A stretch of 64,000 nt of DNA from Amaricoccus solimangrovi. Lineage in GTDB: Bacteria; Pseudomonadota; Alphaproteobacteria; Rhodobacterales; Rhodobacteraceae. Of the stretch, positions 9,796 through 18,948 are shown in pieces; within the stretch, counting starts at the first letter, position 1, and each line of letters begins with the position of its first letter. The notes under the pieces are model-generated. The model made no database searches and was not told where the DNA came from. It saw nothing but the letters and a program-made list of their open reading frames with translations. The stretch covers positions 1-64,000 of the forward strand of contig NZ_VFRP01000006.1 of the NCBI RefSeq assembly GCF_006385685.1, written 5' to 3'. The position numbers were made by a program, and so were the translations under genes.

Positions 9796-10669
9796 CCCAG
9801 TACTCGCCGAAGTTCTTCCTGAAGGTCTCGATGCGTTCGATGTTCGCCACGACCTCCGGTCCGCCGCGCGCGACCAGCAGTCCGACGATCACTTCCAGCG
9901 CCAGCGCCGTCGCGACGATGGAGTCGAAATACTGGGGGCTCTCGGTGGAGGCGAGCACGATGGTGTCGGACCGCTCGGCGAGGGGCGAGAGCCTTGTGTT
10001 GGTCAGGCCGATGACATGCGCGCCCCGCGCCCGCGCCGCGTCGGCGAGCACGATGGTCATGCGCGCGCAGGGCGGCGTCGAGATCGCCAGCAGCACATCG
10101 CTCGGCCCCATGTCGACCGCGAGGTCGGACATCTGGTTCGGGCGCGCCTCGAGCAGCCGCCAGTTCGGAAAGGCCATTCCCGCTATGTAATGGCCGTACA
10201 TGGCAAGCGCGAAGGACCCCTGCATCCCGGCGACATAGACCATGCGCGCCCGGCTCAGCCTGTCGGCGACCTCGCTCAGCAGCGTCGCGTCGAGGTCGCG
10301 GAACAGCCGGTCGATGTTGGCCAGCGACTCGCGCCTGAAGCTCTCGGTCAGATGGGCGGCGCCGCGCGCGCTGCCTTCGCGCTGCAGATCCTCGGCGAGT
10401 TCGGGGTACCACTGCGCCTGGCTCTGGAAATGGGCGCGGAAGACGTCCCGGAAGGCCTCGTAGGTGTCGAAGCCCGCGGCTTGCGCCAGGCGTGGCAGCG
10501 TCGGCGGCGGCACGCCCGCCTCGGCCGCGACCTTGCGCATCGACAGGGTCGCCACGCTGCCCGGCTGGTTCAGGACATGGCCGCAGATCTTCTGAAGCTG
10601 CGGACTGAGCGTCGGCCGCAGCTGCGCCATCCGGTCGAGAATTCCGCGAAAATTTTCAGGCTCATTCAA
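9785..10669 (-). CDS. MurR/RpiR-family transcriptional regulator, TTG start
   Basis: 294 residues. HTH at about 10-70 (MRKVAAEAGVPPPTLPRLAQAAGF) and SIS domain from about 105 (MVYVAGMQGSFALAMYGHYIAG). The chosen start is TTG at 10669 (M-NEPENF) because GGGGGAGG lies 5 nt before it; the ATG-led extension upstream (MAQAPQRGRP) has no such site and would run through most of the divergent intergenic region. It shares an operon with the nitrilase and is divergent from the dipeptide-type importer, which it probably controls through the palindrome at 10743. Confidence 0.84.
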   Translation of the reverse strand: MNEPENFRGILDRMAQLRPTLSPQLQKICGHVLNQPGSVATLSMRKVAAEAGVPPPTLPRLAQAAGFDTYEAFRDVFRAHFQSQAQWYPELAEDLQREGSARGAAHLTESFRRESLANIDRLFRDLDATLLSEVADRLSRARMVYVAGMQGSFALAMYGHYIAGMAFPNWRLLEARPNQMSDLAVDMGPSDVLLAISTPPCARMTIVLADAARARGAHVIGLTNTRLSPLAERSDTIVLASTESPQYFDSIVATALALEVIVGLLVARGGPEVVANIERIETFRKNFGEYWDEN

Positions 10670-10742
10670 GATCGCCTCCCCCGCCGGCGCTCCGAACGGA
10701 ACCGGCCGCCCCCGTTGTGGAGCCTGCGCCACTCAAGCACAA

Positions 10743-10789
10743 TGGATCATTTGATCCAATAGTAAATTTTCTCTGGACCGTATGGACCA
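10743..10789. promoter_or_regulatory. Candidate operator for the third RpiR regulator
   Basis: A perfect 16-bp palindrome, TGGATCA-TT-TGATCCA, at 10743-10758 is followed by an AT-rich tract. A direct repeat TGGACC-gta-TGGACC then lies at 10774-10788. All are in the 191-bp region between the divergent regulator and importer genes, where an operator is expected. Confidence 0.5.
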
Positions 10790-10860
10790 AATGCGCCTAT
10801 GCATGTGTCCGGGTCCAGGCGAACCGCGACGACACCCGGCGCCCCCTGCGGAGGTTATTC

Positions 10861-12471
10861 ATGACGAACGAGAATTCGACGAATCACCGCGCGATCGACG
10901 CCGCGCTTCGCGATCTGGGCGCCGGCCGGATGAATCGCCGCGCCTTCGTGGGGCGGGCGCTGGCGCTCGGCCTCGCCCTGCCGGCGACGACCGCGCTGAT
11001 GAGCGGTCAGGCCCGGGCCACGCCCACGCGCGGCGGCACCTTCCGCGTCGGCATGGCCGACGGAGCCTCGACCGACAACTGGGATCCGGCGGTCACCAAC
11101 ACGCGGTACATGATCCACATGAACCACGTGAACCGGAACATGCTGACCACGATCCGGTCCGACAACACGCTCGGCCCGGAACTGGCGAAGAGCTGGCAGG
11201 CGACCCCCGACGCGAAGACCTGGACCTTCGATCTGGTCGAGGGCGTGACCTTCCACTCGGGCAAGTCGATGACCTCCGAGGACGTGATCGCGACGATCAA
11301 CTACCATCGCGACCCCAAGTCCGAGTCCGCCGTCGCCTCGCTGCTGGAGCAGATCGCCGACATCAAGGCCGACGGGCCGAACCGCGTGATCTTCACGCTC
11401 TCGGGCGGCAACGCCGACTTCCCGTACCTGATGACCGACTACCACCTGTGCATCCTGCCCTCGGACGGCGCGGGCGGCGTGGTGATCTCCGAGGACGGCA
11501 CCGGCGCCTACATGGTCGTCTCGCACCAGCCGGGCGTGCGGACGGAGCTGGTGCGCAACCCGAACTACTGGAAGCAGGACGCCGCGTATTTCGACGGCGT
11601 CGTCTTCACCTCGATCAACGACGCGACCGCCCGGCAGAGCGCGCTGATGACCGGCAGCGTCGACGCGGTGGACGAGGTCAGCGTCAACACCGTCTCGCTC
11701 CTGAGCCGCGCGCCCGGGATCCTCATCGACACCGCCGACACCGCATCCTACGTTTCCATGCCGATGCGGATGAACGTGGCGCCCTTCGACAACGCCGACG
11801 TGCGCATGGCGCTGAAGCTCGGACTGCCGCGCCAGCAGATCATCGACACGGTCCTGGGCGGCTACGGCGTGATCGGCAACGACCACCCGGTCGCGCCCAC
11901 GATGCCCTTCCACGCCGACCTGGAGCAGCGCCCCTACGACCCCGAGCAGGCGCGCTTCCATCTGAAACGGGCGGGGTTCGACCGGCTCTCGGTCGACTTC
12001 CACTGCTCGGACGCGCCCTTCGCCGGCGGGGTCGACGCGGCGGTGCTCTACCAGCAGGCGCTTGTCGACGCCGGGATCGACCTCAACATCGTGCGCGAGC
12101 CGACCGACGGCTACTGGTCGAACGTCTGGAACGTGAAGCCGTTCACCCTCGGCCAGTGGGGCGCGCGCCCGACGCCGGACATGATCCTGTCGCTGGTCTA
12201 CCAGAGCGGGGCTCCCTGGAACGAATCCATGTTCAGCGACGGGCGCTTCGACCGGATCCTGGTCGAGGCGCGCGCCGAGCTCGACAACGCCAGGCGCGCC
12301 GACATGTACGCCGAACTGCAGCGGATCGTGCGCGACGAGGCCGGCACCCCGGTGCCCTTCTTCAAGAAATACGTCTTCGCCCGGCGCGACACGGTGATGC
12401 ACGGCGACGCGCTCACCGGCACCTGGCCGCTCGACGGCTACCACGCCGTCGAGCGCTGGTGGTTCGCCTGA
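10861..12471 (+). CDS. ABC transporter substrate-binding protein, dipeptide/nickel (family 5) type
   Basis: 536 residues. The N-terminus carries a twin-arginine-like signal (NRRAFVG followed by a hydrophobic run and an ARA cleavage region near residue 52), so export in folded form is possible. The mature part is a family-5 binding protein (GGTFRVGMADG, FHSGKSMTSEDVIATI, ELVRNPNYWK). GGAGG lies 8 nt before the ATG. It is the first gene of a complete importer; the family binds peptides, nickel complexes, opines or other bulky compounds, so the substrate is open. Confidence 0.9.
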   Translation: MTNENSTNHRAIDAALRDLGAGRMNRRAFVGRALALGLALPATTALMSGQARATPTRGGTFRVGMADGASTDNWDPAVTNTRYMIHMNHVNRNMLTTIRSDNTLGPELAKSWQATPDAKTWTFDLVEGVTFHSGKSMTSEDVIATINYHRDPKSESAVASLLEQIADIKADGPNRVIFTLSGGNADFPYLMTDYHLCILPSDGAGGVVISEDGTGAYMVVSHQPGVRTELVRNPNYWKQDAAYFDGVVFTSINDATARQSALMTGSVDAVDEVSVNTVSLLSRAPGILIDTADTASYVSMPMRMNVAPFDNADVRMALKLGLPRQQIIDTVLGGYGVIGNDHPVAPTMPFHADLEQRPYDPEQARFHLKRAGFDRLSVDFHCSDAPFAGGVDAAVLYQQALVDAGIDLNIVREPTDGYWSNVWNVKPFTLGQWGARPTPDMILSLVYQSGAPWNESMFSDGRFDRILVEARAELDNARRADMYAELQRIVRDEAGTPVPFFKKYVFARRDTVMHGDALTGTWPLDGYHAVERWWFA

Positions 12472-12566
12472 TCGCAAACGACGGCCAGGGCGGGCCACCG
12501 CGCGCCCCGGCGACGTCCGTCCCTCCTTCGGCCACCCGTCATCCCCTTCCGCTTCGAGGATCGCGC

Positions 12567-13559
12567 ATGCCAAGCCAGACCGCCGGGGTCCGCCGGGGTG
12601 ACCGACATCCGCTCGCGCGTCTGGTCGTTCGACGCCTCGCGCTATCCATCGCGCTGCTCTTCGCGGTGTCGATCCTGATCTTCGGCGGGCTCGAGGCGAT
12701 GCCCGGCGATTTCGCGACGACCTATCTCGGCCAGTCGGCGACCCCCGCGGCCGTGGCGAACCTGCGCGCCCAGCTCGGTCTCGACCAGCCGGCGGCGACG
12801 CGGTACCTGGACTGGATGGCCGGAGCGCTCCGGGGCGATTTCGGCACCTCCTGGGCCAGCCGCGGCCCGGTCAGCGAGCAGATCGGCCAGCGGCTGTCGA
12901 ATTCGCTGTTCCTGGCCGGAGTGGCCGCGGCGATCTCGGTGCCGCTGGCCATCCTCCTCGGCGTCGTCTCGGTGCGGTTCCGCGACCGCGCCCCGGACCG
13001 GATCATCAATCTCGCCTCGCTGGCCGCGATCTCGCTGCCCGAATTCTTCGTGGGTTATCTGCTGATCCTGTTCTTCGCGATCAGGCTCAATCTCGCCACC
13101 TTCCCCGCCACGGTGCATGAGGGGATGGGCCTGCTCGAGCGGCTGCGGGTCGTCGCGCTGCCGGTGACCGGGCTCGTGTTCGTGGTGCTCGCGCACATGA
13201 TGCGGATGACCCGCGCCGCGCTGATCTCGGTCATGTCCTCGCCCTACGTGGAGACGGCCGAGCTGAAGGGCCTGTCGGCGCTGCGCATCATCCTGCGCCA
13301 CGCGGCGCCGAACGCCGTGGCGCCGATCGTCAACGTGATCGCGCTCAACCTCGCCTATCTCGTGGTCGGCGTCGTCGTGATCGAGGTGGTCTTCGTCTAT
13401 CCCGGGATGGGCCAGTACATGGTCGACGCGGTGACGGTGCGCGACATGCCGGTGGTGCAGGCCTGCGGTCTGATCTTCGCCGCGATCTACATCTTCCTCA
13501 ACATGCTGGCCGACATCATCGCGATCGTGGCCAACCCCAGGCTGAGGCACCCCCGATGA
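12567..13559 (+). CDS. ABC transporter permease, DppB type
   Basis: 330 residues with about six membrane helices. The DppB hallmarks are present: the first helix followed by the periplasmic ATPAAVANLRAQLGLDQP segment, and the cytosolic EAA-like loop VETAELKGLSALRIILRHAAPN. GAGGA precedes the ATG. The stop overlaps the next permease start by 4 nt. It forms the channel with the DppC-type partner. Confidence 0.9.
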   Translation: MPSQTAGVRRGDRHPLARLVVRRLALSIALLFAVSILIFGGLEAMPGDFATTYLGQSATPAAVANLRAQLGLDQPAATRYLDWMAGALRGDFGTSWASRGPVSEQIGQRLSNSLFLAGVAAAISVPLAILLGVVSVRFRDRAPDRIINLASLAAISLPEFFVGYLLILFFAIRLNLATFPATVHEGMGLLERLRVVALPVTGLVFVVLAHMMRMTRAALISVMSSPYVETAELKGLSALRIILRHAAPNAVAPIVNVIALNLAYLVVGVVVIEVVFVYPGMGQYMVDAVTVRDMPVVQACGLIFAAIYIFLNMLADIIAIVANPRLRHPR

Positions 13560-14383
13560 GGCTGCGAGCGATCCCCGCCGGCGCCTGGATCGGCCTCGCC
13601 GGCATCGCCGCGGTCGCGATCTGCGCGATCTTCGCGCCGCTGATCGCGCCCTACACCGACCGCCAGATCGTCGGCGGCGTCTGGGAGCCGGCGAGCGCGC
13701 GGTTCCTGCTCGGCACCGACAATCTCGGGCGCGACCTGCTGTCCCGGATGATCTACGGCGCGCGCGTCACGCTCGCCGTCGCGCTGGCGGCGACGATCCT
13801 GTCCTTCGGCCTCGGCATCCTGCTCGGCTTCGCCGCCGCGGTGTCGGGCGGACTGATCGACGCGGTGCTCTCGCGCGGGAACGACCTGATGATGTCGATC
13901 CCCACGCTGATCTTCGCGCTGGTGGCCCTGGCGATCCTGCCGAAGAACCTGTTCGTGCTGGTCCTGGTCATGGCGGTGCTCGACTCGACCCGGGTGTTCC
14001 GCATCGGCCGCGCCGTGGCGCTGGATGTCGCGGTGATGGATTTCGTCGAGGCGGCGCGTCTGCGCGGCGAGGGGCCGCTCTGGATCATATTCCGCGAGAT
14101 CCTGCCCAACACGCTCTCGCCGCTCCTGTCCGAGTTCGGCCTGCGCTTCGCCTTCGCGATCCTGTTCCTGTCGACGCTGTCGTTCCTCGGCCTCGGGATC
14201 CAGCCACCGGCCGCGGACTGGGGCGGCATGGTCAAGGACAACAAGGACGGCATCATCTTCGGGATCTCGGCCGCGCTGGTACCCGGCGCCGCGATCGCGG
14301 CGCTGGTGATCTGCGTCAACCTGGTGGTCGACTGGCTTCTCAGACGCACCTCCAGCCTGAAGGGGGGGCGCGGCGATGGCTGA
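13556..14383 (+). CDS. ABC transporter permease, DppC type
   Basis: 275 residues with the DppC-type N-terminal helix, the LLGTDNLGRDLLSRMIYGAR motif and about five further helices; EAA-like loop FVEAARLRGEGPLWIIFREILPN. The start is in a 4-nt overlap with the DppB-type gene. The end overlaps the ATPase gene by 8 nt, so all three are translationally coupled. Confidence 0.9.
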   Translation: MRLRAIPAGAWIGLAGIAAVAICAIFAPLIAPYTDRQIVGGVWEPASARFLLGTDNLGRDLLSRMIYGARVTLAVALAATILSFGLGILLGFAAAVSGGLIDAVLSRGNDLMMSIPTLIFALVALAILPKNLFVLVLVMAVLDSTRVFRIGRAVALDVAVMDFVEAARLRGEGPLWIIFREILPNTLSPLLSEFGLRFAFAILFLSTLSFLGLGIQPPAADWGGMVKDNKDGIIFGISAALVPGAAIAALVICVNLVVDWLLRRTSSLKGGRGDG

Positions 14384-16001
14384 GCTTCTGTCGGTCCGCG
14401 ATCTCAGGATCGGCGCGATCAGCCATCCGCCCGGCGAGCCTCCGCGCGAGGTGACGCTGGTCGAGGGCGTGTCCTTCGACCTCGCCCGCGGCAAGGTCCT
14501 GGGGCTGATCGGGGAATCGGGCGCCGGCAAGTCGACGATCGGCCTCGCGACCCTCGCCCATGGGCGCGGCGGCGTTCGCATCACCGGCGGACAGGTGCTG
14601 CTCGACGGCACGGACATCCTGTCGCTGGGCCGGCGCGACGTGAACCGGCTGCGCGGCGCGCGGGTGTGCTACGTGGCCCAGTCCGCCGCAGCCGCCTTCA
14701 ATCCGGCGCACCGGCTCATCGACCAGGTGATCGAGGCCACGCTGCTGCGCGGGCTGATGAGCCGCGAAGCCGCGCGCGCCCGGGCCGTGCATCTCTTCGA
14801 CATCCTCGGCCTGCCGGATCCCGCGAGTTTCGGAGACCGCTTCCCTCACCAGGTCTCGGGCGGGCAGCTGCAGCGGGCGATGACGGCGATGGCGCTCTGC
14901 CCGAACCCCGCGCTGATCGTCTTCGACGAGCCGACCACGGCGCTCGATGTCACCACCCAGCTCGACGTGCTGGCCGCGATCAAGCACGCGATCGAGGTGA
15001 CGGGCACCGCCGCGATCTACATCACCCACGACCTCGCCGTGGTGGCGCAGGTCGCCGATGACATCATGGTGCTGCGCCATGGCCGCGTGGTCGAGTACGG
15101 ACCCGCCCGCCAGATCATCGACGCGCCCGGGAAGGACTACACCCGCGCGCTGGTCAGCGCGCAGCGGACCACGCGGGCGGAAGCCGCCGACCAGTCCGGC
15201 GCCGTTCTCGAGATCGACGGGGTGAGCGCCGGCTATGGCGGCGGCGCCAACGTGCTCGAGGGCGTGAGCCTGCGTCTGCCGAAGGGACAGACGCTGGCGA
15301 TCGTGGGCGAGTCCGGCTCGGGCAAGTCGACGCTGGCCCGGGTGATCACCGGGCTCCTGCCGCCCGCCACGGGCCGCGTGCTGTTCGAGGGCGCGCCGCT
15401 GCCGCCCTCTGCGGCCCGGCGCGACCGCGACCAGCTGCGGCGGATCCAGCTGATCTACCAGATGGCCGACACCGCGCTCAATCCGCGCCAGACCGTGCGC
15501 GAGCTGATCGGGCGGCCGCTCGGCTTCTACTTCGGCCTGCGCGGCGCGGCGAAGACCGCGCGCGTGACGCAACTGCTCGAGCAGATCGAGATGGGGCGGG
15601 GATTCCTAGACCGCTATCCGGCGGAACTCTCCGGCGGCCAGAAGCAGCGGGTCGCCATCGCACGCGCGCTGGCGGCGGAGCCCGAGATCATCCTGTGCGA
15701 CGAGCCCACCTCGGCCCTCGATCCGCTGGTGGCGGAGGGCATCCTGCGTCTGCTGGCGCGGCTGCGGCGGGAGACGGGAGTATCCTACCTGTTCATCACG
15801 CATGACCTTGGCATCGTGCGCGCCTTCGCCGATTCCGTGGCGATCATGCATCGGGGAAAGGTCGTCCGCGCCGGCCGCAAATCCGCCGCGCTCTCCCCGC
15901 CCTTCGACGCCTACACCGCCAGGCTTCTCGCCTGCGTGCCGGAGATGCGGCTGGGTTGGCTGGAGGAGACGCTGGCCATGCGAAAGGATCCGGATCAATA
16001 G
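14376..16001 (+). CDS. Fused double ABC ATPase of a dipeptide-type importer (DppD-DppF in one chain)
   Basis: 541 residues with two complete nucleotide-binding domains: Walker [10 protein letters not shown] near residue 46 with signature VSGGQLQR, then Walker [10 protein letters not shown] near residue 308 with signature LSGGQKQR. In many bacteria these are two proteins; the single-chain form occurs in YejF/GsiA-like systems. The first domain has the [11 protein letters not shown]-loop common in this family. Last gene of the importer operon, after which the plasmid partition region begins. Confidence 0.92.
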   Translation: MAELLSVRDLRIGAISHPPGEPPREVTLVEGVSFDLARGKVLGLIGESGAGKSTIGLATLAHGRGGVRITGGQVLLDGTDILSLGRRDVNRLRGARVCYVAQSAAAAFNPAHRLIDQVIEATLLRGLMSREAARARAVHLFDILGLPDPASFGDRFPHQVSGGQLQRAMTAMALCPNPALIVFDEPTTALDVTTQLDVLAAIKHAIEVTGTAAIYITHDLAVVAQVADDIMVLRHGRVVEYGPARQIIDAPGKDYTRALVSAQRTTRAEAADQSGAVLEIDGVSAGYGGGANVLEGVSLRLPKGQTLAIVGESGSGKSTLARVITGLLPPATGRVLFEGAPLPPSAARRDRDQLRRIQLIYQMADTALNPRQTVRELIGRPLGFYFGLRGAAKTARVTQLLEQIEMGRGFLDRYPAELSGGQKQRVAIARALAAEPEIILCDEPTSALDPLVAEGILRLLARLRRETGVSYLFITHDLGIVRAFADSVAIMHRGKVVRAGRKSAALSPPFDAYTARLLACVPEMRLGWLEETLAMRKDPDQ

Positions 16002-16088
16002 GCATCCCCCTCCGGTCGCCGTCCGTCCGTCCGCCCCGGCGCTGCATGGCCAGCCCGAAGCGAAAAACCGCCGCCTCCTGCCCCGCCT

Positions 16089-16125
16089 CGTAATGCCCGG
16101 TAAGTCCGGATTATCAGACATTACG
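16089..16125. repeat. Inverted repeat resembling a tyrosine-recombinase core site
   Basis: The outer arms CGTAATG (16089-16095) and CATTACG (16119-16125) are perfect complements. Read on the minus strand, inner arms GTAATGTCTG and CCGGACTTAC flank the 5-bp spacer ATAAT, giving two related 10-bp arms around a short AT-rich centre. That is the layout of XerCD/dif-like or plasmid multimer-resolution sites. It could also be a stem-loop terminator; no recombinase gene is in the window. Confidence 0.4.
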
Positions 16126-16268
16126 TGCCCCTCGCTTCCTCCCAGCCGCCCGCGGGAGGCGTGGCGTACCTTCCGGGGAATCTCCCCCGGGAGAGGCAGG
16201 AGCTGCGTTCTCATCTTCGATCCGATGGCGCTGACATCGCACGGAACGGCGCACCCCCACCAACGCCA

Positions 16269-16285
16269 GGTTTCGCGGCGAAACC
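16269..16285. repeat. parS-like palindrome, copy 1 (after parB)
   Basis: GGTTTCG-CGG-CGAAACC, 17 bp, perfect arms. It lies just beyond the parB stop codon. The GTTTC...GAAAC core resembles ParB-binding centromere sites. Confidence 0.6.
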
Positions 16286-16295
16286 GGTCCCGCTC

Positions 16296-17390
16296 TCAGG
16301 GCGCCGGGCCAAAGAGATCAATGATCCGCTGCATCGCGCGTTCCACCAAGTCCGCGTCGGCGCCCGCGCCTTCGAAACGGATCAGGTGACCGGCGTCATC
16401 CCGCTCATGCCGGATCACCACTCCGTTCGCGAGTTCCCGTCCCTCGCGCGGCCCCTGCCCTCCTCCGGACGCCGCGGCCCGCTTCCTGGGGCGTCCGCCT
16501 CGCGCGGCGAGCCGCGAGCCCGCGTCCGCCTCCTCGATCACCCGAGCGATCGCCTCCCATTCACTGGCCGCGTCCACCCCCCGCCCCTCGGCGAGCGCCG
16601 CCCGCAGCCGCTCCTCGAAGCCGAGCCGCAGCGCGTTCGCGAGCCGGAGCCCCGCCTTTTCGGTCAGCGCCTGCGGGAAGGAGAGCATGTCTCCGAGTTC
16701 CTCGTGGACCAGGGCAAAGGAGCGGATCTTGGAACGCTTCGCCTTCGACGCCGAGGCGAAGAGACGCGCCACCGCCTCGTCGAGATCGGCGAAGCGCCCC
16801 TGCCCGACCGCGAGCGCGGCCACGCGGCCACGCTCGTAATGGCTGAGGCCCGCGCGGATCTCGTTTTCCTCCACCATCGCGGCGACCGCCTCCGCGGCAT
16901 CCGCGGGCTCCCGGATCAGCGCCGCGATCGTCGCATCGGGACCATAGAGCTCACGCATCGCCGTCACCCGGCGCAGGCCCGAGATCAGGCCGTAGCCCTG
17001 ACCGGCCTTAGGCGTCGCCAGCTCGAACAGTTCCACCGGAAGCCGGAGGCCGTTGGAGCGGATCGAAATCTTGAGCTCGTCGAGTTCCTCCCGGTCCAGT
17101 GCCATCCGGTCCCGGGTCAGTTCGTCGACGACGATCTCCGAGACGCGAACCCGCGCGATCACCCGGCCCTCGGCTTCGGCCGCGCGCAGAGCCTCCGCGT
17201 CGGCGCGGTCGCGCGCCGCCTCGACCCGCGCCTCCGACGGCAAGGGATCGGCGGCGGCGGCGGCTTCGGCCGCGACCTGCGCGATCGGTGGCACGGCGAA
17301 GGGATTGCTCGCCGGTTTCGTCGCGAAACCCTGCTCGAGCGCGATCAACTCCTCGGGGCTCGGCCCCTCAACCCGCTTTCTGCGCGCCAT
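16296..17390 (-). CDS. parB: ParB-type plasmid partition protein
   Basis: 364 residues. The ParB/Spo0J N-terminal domain lies at about 78-160 (VRVSEIVVDELTRDRMALD, ELKISIRSNGLRLPVELFEL, LISGLRRVTA), preceded by an Ala-rich region and followed by a helical HTH region (about 165-250) and a basic RGGRPRKR segment. It binds centromere sites and works with ParA to segregate the replicon. Its start overlaps the end of parA by 23 nt. The type fits the ParB partners of RepB-type replicons in Rhodobacterales; that placement is from memory of the family. Confidence 0.85.
   Translation of the reverse strand: MARRKRVEGPSPEELIALEQGFATKPASNPFAVPPIAQVAAEAAAAADPLPSEARVEAARDRADAEALRAAEAEGRVIARVRVSEIVVDELTRDRMALDREELDELKISIRSNGLRLPVELFELATPKAGQGYGLISGLRRVTAMRELYGPDATIAALIREPADAAEAVAAMVEENEIRAGLSHYERGRVAALAVGQGRFADLDEAVARLFASASKAKRSKIRSFALVHEELGDMLSFPQALTEKAGLRLANALRLGFEERLRAALAEGRGVDAASEWEAIARVIEEADAGSRLAARGGRPRKRAAASGGGQGPREGRELANGVVIRHERDDAGHLIRFEGAGADADLVERAMQRIIDLFGPAP
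17314..17330. repeat. parS-like palindrome, copy 2 (inside parB)
   Basis: GGTTTCG-TCG-CGAAACC, the same 17-bp palindrome as at 16269 and 18896. It lies within the 5' coding part of parB. Confidence 0.6.
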
Positions 17391-18786
17391 GCCGCTCCTC
17401 CTTCTCCGCCCGCAGCATTTGCTGGTCGCGCCACCAGCAGCCGATCAGCAGTTCCTTGAATTCGGCGTAGGTCCGGTCGAACGCTTCCCGGCCGCGGGTA
17501 TAGGTCTCGCGGTTGAAGTCGCGGTAGTCGGCCTCGTAGATGCCGTTCACCTGCTCGCCCGCCTGGCCGACGAGCGCGGTGAATTCCTGCCGGTGGCTCG
17601 ACATCAGGTCGCCGAAGTAGGCCTGGATCACGTTGGCGAGGTCGCCCTGCTGGTTCGCGTCGTAGCGCGTCAGCAGCGCGCGAACCACATCCCATTCGAA
17701 CCGCACCTCCTCCAGCCCGGCGGCGCGGCGCGCCGCGTTTTCGCCCGCCTCGATCGAGGCGAAGGTGGAATAGAGCATGTCGAAGAAACGCCCGGTCGAA
17801 TCAAACTCGAGGAAGGACGCGCCGAGCGGCACCAGCAGGATGTCGGCCGCGGCGAGCGCGTTGATGGTCAGGTAGCCGAGCGCGGGTGGCGTATCGAGGA
17901 TCACCACGTCGTAGGTATCAAGCAACCCTTCGTCGTTCAGGAAATTCGACAGCCCGTCCCAGAGCGGCCAGCCGCGCGCCTGCATGCGCCAGACGGGGAT
18001 CTGGAACTCAGCCCAGTAGAGGTTGAGCTGCGCGCCGATCAGGTCGATGTTGGGCCAGTGGGTGGTCTGGATCACGTCGCGGGCGGTGCGCGTGCGCGCC
18101 TCAGAGAGCGTCTCGTCGAGAGGGAGGGGGGGCTGACCGCGCGCGGCCCGGACCCTGTTCTCGTCGTCGAGATAGCGCACGTAATCCTTGGCGATCAGCG
18201 GGAAGACCGTCATCCATTCGTCCGGAACCTCGCCACCCAGGATCGAGGTCATCGAGCCTTGGCTGTCGAGGTCGATCACCAGCACGCGGTAGCCGTCGAG
18301 CGCCGCCGCCATCGCGAGATGCGCCGCCGTCGATGTCTTGCCGACGCCCCCCTTGAAATTGGCAACCGCCGTGATCTTGGCGCTCACCCCCTTCGGCCGA
18401 TAGGGACGATACTGTTTCGTCGCGAGACCCTCGTCCGCGAGATGCGCGCGAAGTCGGAGAACTTCCTCGAGCGTGAACCACTTCGTGCCACCCGAGCCTT
18501 CGCCCTGAGGCAGGTCCGGGTTCTGCCGCAGTACCCTGCGGAAATGCGCGGGAGCGACGGGGAGCAAATAACGGCAGACCTCCCAGGTGGAGAATTTTCG
18601 CAGCCGCTTCTTGCCGTCGGGTGCGTACCCCTTTTTCGCCAGATCCTGTCGGCCGCGCGCGGCAAAGGCCGCGGCTTTGGCGAATCGGGTCGTATCGATG
18701 CTGTCGCCAAGCCGCGTCGCGGCTCGTTCTGGATCGAGATTGAAATAGGGTGGGGGAGGGGGTGCCGGTTCCGGCTTGCGGGTCAT
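17368..18786 (-). CDS. parA: ParA-type partition ATPase with N-terminal HTH
   Basis: 472 residues. An N-terminal DNA-binding region (about 60-115, FSTWEVCRYLLPVAPAHFRR) is followed by the P-loop ATPase: deviant Walker A KGGVGKTS (about 145-152), LVIDLDSQGS and VVILDTPP. Large ParA proteins with an HTH usually repress their own operon, so it probably binds the 615-bp region upstream, which holds repeated TTTAGAG boxes. It forms one operon with parB and is divergent from repB. Confidence 0.9.
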   Translation of the reverse strand: MTRKPEPAPPPPPYFNLDPERAATRLGDSIDTTRFAKAAAFAARGRQDLAKKGYAPDGKKRLRKFSTWEVCRYLLPVAPAHFRRVLRQNPDLPQGEGSGGTKWFTLEEVLRLRAHLADEGLATKQYRPYRPKGVSAKITAVANFKGGVGKTSTAAHLAMAAALDGYRVLVIDLDSQGSMTSILGGEVPDEWMTVFPLIAKDYVRYLDDENRVRAARGQPPLPLDETLSEARTRTARDVIQTTHWPNIDLIGAQLNLYWAEFQIPVWRMQARGWPLWDGLSNFLNDEGLLDTYDVVILDTPPALGYLTINALAAADILLVPLGASFLEFDSTGRFFDMLYSTFASIEAGENAARRAAGLEEVRFEWDVVRALLTRYDANQQGDLANVIQAYFGDLMSSHRQEFTALVGQAGEQVNGIYEADYRDFNRETYTRGREAFDRTYAEFKELLIGCWWRDQQMLRAEKEERHGAQKAG

Positions 18787-18886
18787 GCTCGAACTTTCCC
18801 TAGTTGTTACAGGAAACGCCTGCGGCCTCCTCAGCCTTATCGCACAGCGCGAACGCCGAGGGAATTATATCGTAAGGCGCGCGGCG

Positions 18887-18930
18887 CATGACGCTGGTTT
18901 CGCAGCGAAACCAGCCGTTCAAGCGTCATG
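18887..18930. repeat. Nested inverted repeat with parS-like centre, copy 3
   Basis: The core GGTTTCG-CAG-CGAAACC (18896-18912) matches the palindromes at 16269 and 17314. It is extended here to 10-bp arms and enclosed by CATGACGCT (18887-18895) and AGCGTCATG (18922-18930). It lies 100 bp upstream of parA. Confidence 0.6.
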
Positions 18931-18948
18931 TAGGGTGGTGGGGAGTGA

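Larger units (their letters stand above)
16002..16295. other. Intergenic region between importer operon and parB
   Basis: A 294-bp stretch with no supported gene. It separates two convergent units and holds an imperfect inverted repeat at 16089-16125 and a 17-bp palindrome at 16269-16285 (both listed separately). Confidence 0.7.
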
